From NCBI GenBank assembly GCA_040880545.1, contig JBBDIE010000003.1:1-9160 (forward strand): 9,160 nt of DNA, in the 5' to 3' direction. The notes below the pieces were generated by a model. It had not been told where the DNA came from, searched no databases, and saw only the letters and a program-made list of their open reading frames with translations. A program made the translations under genes and the position numbers. The first letter of the stretch is position 1, and each line of letters opens with the position of its first letter. Origin of the DNA: M55B112 sp040880545. GTDB taxonomy: Bacteria; Bacteroidota; Bacteroidia; Bacteroidales; GCA-2748055. Below are positions 6,137 to 9,160 of the stretch, in pieces.

Positions 6137-8950
6137 CTGCTCCATCTCTGCCGGACTAAATACAAGGTCCACGACATTCGCTTTCTTGTATAGTTTTTTC
6201 ATTTTCTTCTTCACATCCTTGATGGTCATGGCCCTGATAATCTCTTCATAATTAGCCGGATCGTCGGAGTTAAAACCATGCAGGTAATAGCCCTCCATTG
6301 TATTCATCCAATAGCTGTTATGCTCCCGGTTCTCTTCCCTGTCCTTGAGCATATTCTCCACCGTTTTAGAGAGATCTTTTTGTAATGGCCCTTCCTTTAC
6401 AAGTTTTTCCAGTTCCTCGTAGACCAGTCCCTTCAAGTGATCAACCTTTTCCGGATCAGTTTCAAACACAATAAGTAAACTTGCTTTTTCATCAGGAAAA
6501 TGGGCCAGGGAGGCATTTGCCATAACACCATAGGTGCCTCCCTCCTCTTCACGAATGGACTCCGTGTACCGCAGATCGAGTATGCCTTTTATCATCTGCA
6601 TGATCACCAGGTTCTCCGGTGTATAGTCCATCTCCTTATTAAGCACAATAACAGATGTAGACTTTGGCACCGAAAGGCTGAGTTGAATAGTTTTCCTGAC
6701 GACACCTTCGGGCTCATCAATATCGTGATCAATCCATGTCTCCTTTTTCCCTGCAGAGGGCAGTGTTGCAATATATTTCTCTACCATGGGAACCAGCTCA
6801 TCTTTCGAAATATTCCCAACAAAAAAGAAGGTAAAGTCAGAGGCATCACCATACCTCTCTTTGTAAACCTCCTCAATCTTTTCCAGTTCAACTTCCCGGA
6901 TCAGGTCGGAATCCATGACCCTGGTGCGCGGATGGTAATCTGAAAGGATCATGGTGAGTGAATCACTGATGATCTTTTGCGGATTTTTATTCATGTTCTC
7001 CACCAGCGCCAGGTAGCGTCCGGTTATGGCCTGGTGTGCCTCCTCATTGAACCTGGGAGCAGTAAACCGCAGGTATATCAACTGCATAAGTGTTTCGAAA
7101 TCTTTTGGACTTGCACTCCCGCTAAGTCCTTCGGAAATATCGCTTAACTGAACATTCAGTTCGACCGTTTTTCCCGTCAGGATTTTTTGAAGCGTAGCCT
7201 GGTCATACGCACCAATTCCATAATAGGGAACCAACCGACCGAGCATATCTGTAGATGGTATATACTCATTTGAATAGAGCGAAGATCCTCCCGGACTGTA
7301 CGCTTTGAATCCGATATTGTCTTTTTCATAGTCGGCATGCCGGTAAACAACCTTTGCACCGTTGGAGAGGGTCCACTCCTCTGCACCCAGCTCCGGAATC
7401 ATTTTCCCCGATACAATCTCTCCTGCTTCTGGTAATTCAGAGATCAGGGATGTTACAACCTCATCCTCATCGTAAGGATCAACATCTTTGATTCGTGCTG
7501 CATCCATTACAGCCAGGGCCTCTTCTTCCGACAAATGATTCACATCCCCGCTTTCCGGACCCGAGATCACCATCACATTGTTCCTGCTGCTGAACCACTC
7601 CGGCAATCTACGGTTGATATCTTCCGTTGTAATGGAACTAAAAAGTGCCTGCATCAGCTGAAGCTCCACTTCAATATCAAGGAAGGCAACATTCTCCAGG
7701 TAATGTGCACGATAATCCCTTGCATACTGGTCATTTGAAATCTTGTCCTTCTCTTTCACGCGGTTCTCCAGCCTGTTGATAAAATGGAGCTTCGCACGCG
7801 CAAGTTCTCCGCCGGTAAATCCAAATCGTTTGGCTCTTTCCACCTCTTCAAGAATCGTTGAAAGCGCAAGTTCCTCCTGATTTGATTTTGCAATGGCCCT
7901 GATCAGGGTAACATCATAATTCCTGGTTAATGAAGTCCGTGCGATGATTCCGTTTACAAACGGTGGATCTCCCTTTTGCAACAGTTCGGAAATACGTTGT
8001 GAGATCATCCGGTTAAACAGGTTCTCAATATATTCCTTCCGCAATTGTTCTGCGTTCTCTGTACCCGGTTCAGGTACGAATTCGCGGATATACATACTAA
8101 TGTTGGACTGGTCCGCCTCCTTGTCAGTTACAAGTCCGAAAATAATCTCTTCATTATCCGGAATTTTAACAACCTCCCTTTTCTTTGGATTCTCCACAGC
8201 GTCTATTTTTGAAAACAGGTCAATAACCTTCTGTTCCATCTCAGCTGCATCAAAATCACCAATGATGGCGATTGCCTGAAGATCGGTCCTGTACCAGTTA
8301 TGGTAAAAATCACGAAGCTCTTCCGGGTCAAAATTTTTGATTACATCCAGGTCACCAATTACATCCCGCCTGGCATATTTTGAATTATTGTAAATATAGG
8401 GCATGGATTCAGTATATATTCTGAACCCTGCATTCCTCCTGGTTCGCCACTCTTCGGTAATTACACCCCGCTCAGCATCAATTTCCTCTTCGGTCAGTAA
8501 CAGATAATCCGACCAGTCATTCAGCACCAGAAGACAGCTGTCCAGTAATCCCGGCCGGTTGGTGGGCACATCACTCAGATTGTACACGGTCTCCTCCTGT
8601 GAAGTATATGCATTGATATTTCTTCCAAAAGCCACACCATGTTTTTCCAGGGTATTCAATATTCCCTTTCCCGGGAAATGTTTGGTTCCGTTAAAGGCCA
8701 TGTGTTCCAGAAAATGGGCGAGGCCATTTTGACTGTCCTTTTCAAGGATTGCGCCAACATTCTGAATCATATAGAAAGAGGCACGGTTCTTGGGCTCTTC
8801 ATTGTGACGAATGTAGTAGGTCAATCCATTATCAAGCACCCCGTATTTTACTGCCGGATCAACAGGAAGGATCAGATCTTTAGGCGATTGGGCCTGTAAT
8901 GCATGGCTTGAAAGCAGGAGGACCAATATGAATCGAATGGAATATGTCAT
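6137..8950 (-). CDS. Secreted M16 zinc metallopeptidase (insulinase/PqqL-type), 3' end in gap
   Basis: This is an exported zinc peptidase of family M16. The 938 visible residues begin with a signal peptide (hydrophobic core about 7-14, likely cleavage after ALQA, residue 20). The inverted zinc motif HFLEH follows at 79-83 (ligands H79 and H83, catalytic E82). The third ligand is E160 in DAERGVITEE, 77 residues after H83. FGRNINAYTSQEETVYNL (108-125) is also characteristic. The second half (from about 525) has LSNGAKVVYR, the SPGG segment (552-555) and the substrate-binding IREEEGGTYGV (799-809), without a second zinc motif, as usual. Architecture and length match PqqL-type proteins of roughly 930 residues. 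The reading frame enters the gap open, and its final VVDLVFSPAEMEQ resembles the end of the family, so probably only a few residues are missing. The ATG is chosen because the signal peptide follows it. Its substrate is unknown. Confidence 0.94.
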
Positions 8951-9160
8951 AAGTAAATAATTTGTTTAAACTTCTGTATCTCTGTCATTTAAAAACTATC
9001 AGATGGCAATTTCGCTGCCGGTGCCATGGCCCCCCAGGTTGTTTATCGCTTTATGCGAAAGATCTTGCATGAGGGTGTGATGAATTATAAATTTCGAATG
9101 AAGGTAATAAAAATTAAAACGAACAACATCTGTTTTATTTTTAATTTCACAGGCAGGAGG
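8951..9160. other. Right-hand region with no confident gene
   Basis: This 210-bp stretch lies upstream of the M16 gene. It has an AT-rich part next to the peptidase start (8951-9000), a more GC-rich patch (9001-9060) with the palindrome GCCATGGC (9023-9030), and an AT-rich part to the edge ending in AGGAGG (9155-9160). Short frames stay open to the edge on both strands, and neither is recognisable. Nothing here resembles a tRNA or a known RNA gene. Confidence 0.6.
8991..8998 (-). promoter_or_regulatory. Weak -7-like element before the M16 gene
   Basis: Read on the minus strand the bases are TAGTTTTT, five of the six fixed positions of the Bacteroidota -7 consensus TAnnTTTG, 40 bp upstream of the peptidase start. 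No TTTG is seen at the -33 distance. The surrounding A/T tracts make such matches likely by chance. Confidence 0.22.

Noticed and set aside
6500..6943. Plus-strand open frame of 147 codons opposite the M16 gene
   Set aside because: It is antisense to a well-supported peptidase region and contains no recognisable domain. It is a codon-bias shadow.
9023..9030. Palindrome GCCATGGC as an operator
   Set aside because: Eight self-complementary bases without a second copy, spacing pattern or conserved flank are too little to support a binding site.

Overview
The window looks like a chromosomal segment of a Bacteroidota bacterium. The case rests on gene order (ftsX, a DUF3098 membrane protein, uppP, truB, queA), which I know from memory as a recurring Bacteroidota arrangement. 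Supporting signs are the short TruB without a C-terminal extension, the bacterial GH3-family protein, a match to the Bacteroidota -7 promoter motif TAnnTTTG in front of ftsX, and start codons that mostly lack Shine-Dalgarno sequences. One run of exactly 100 Ns (6037-6136) marks a scaffold join, so this is a draft or metagenome assembly and the distance across that point is unknown.

Layout. Positions 55-2719 hold four tightly packed plus-strand genes separated by 10, 15 and 3 bp, almost certainly co-transcribed: ftsX (divisome and cell-wall hydrolase control), a small two-helix DUF3098 protein, uppP (undecaprenyl-pyrophosphate phosphatase) and truB (tRNA pseudouridine-55 synthase). An 84-bp spacer (2720-2803) carries a bulged hairpin and forms part of a region with three copies of AACCTTT. 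It is followed by queA (queuosine synthesis), a GH3-family adenylating enzyme 13 bp later, and a deoxynucleoside kinase 40 bp after that, all on the plus strand. The gap follows 3 bp after the kinase stop. Beyond it, on the minus strand and convergent with the kinase, lies a secreted PqqL-type M16 zinc peptidase (6137-8950) whose last few codons are lost in the gap. Positions 8951-9160 hold no confident gene, but a short frame runs off the window edge on each strand.

How the genes fit together. The first block joins envelope growth (FtsX, UppP, probably the DUF3098 protein) with tRNA modification (TruB, then QueA), a housekeeping cluster. The GH3 protein and the kinase look chromosomal and lineage-typical. 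The M16 peptidase is an independent exported protein. I found no mobile element, CRISPR array, tRNA or rRNA, and no convincing new system. The least explained items are the substrate of the GH3 enzyme, the role of DUF3098, the repeat and hairpin structure before queA, and the right-hand edge.
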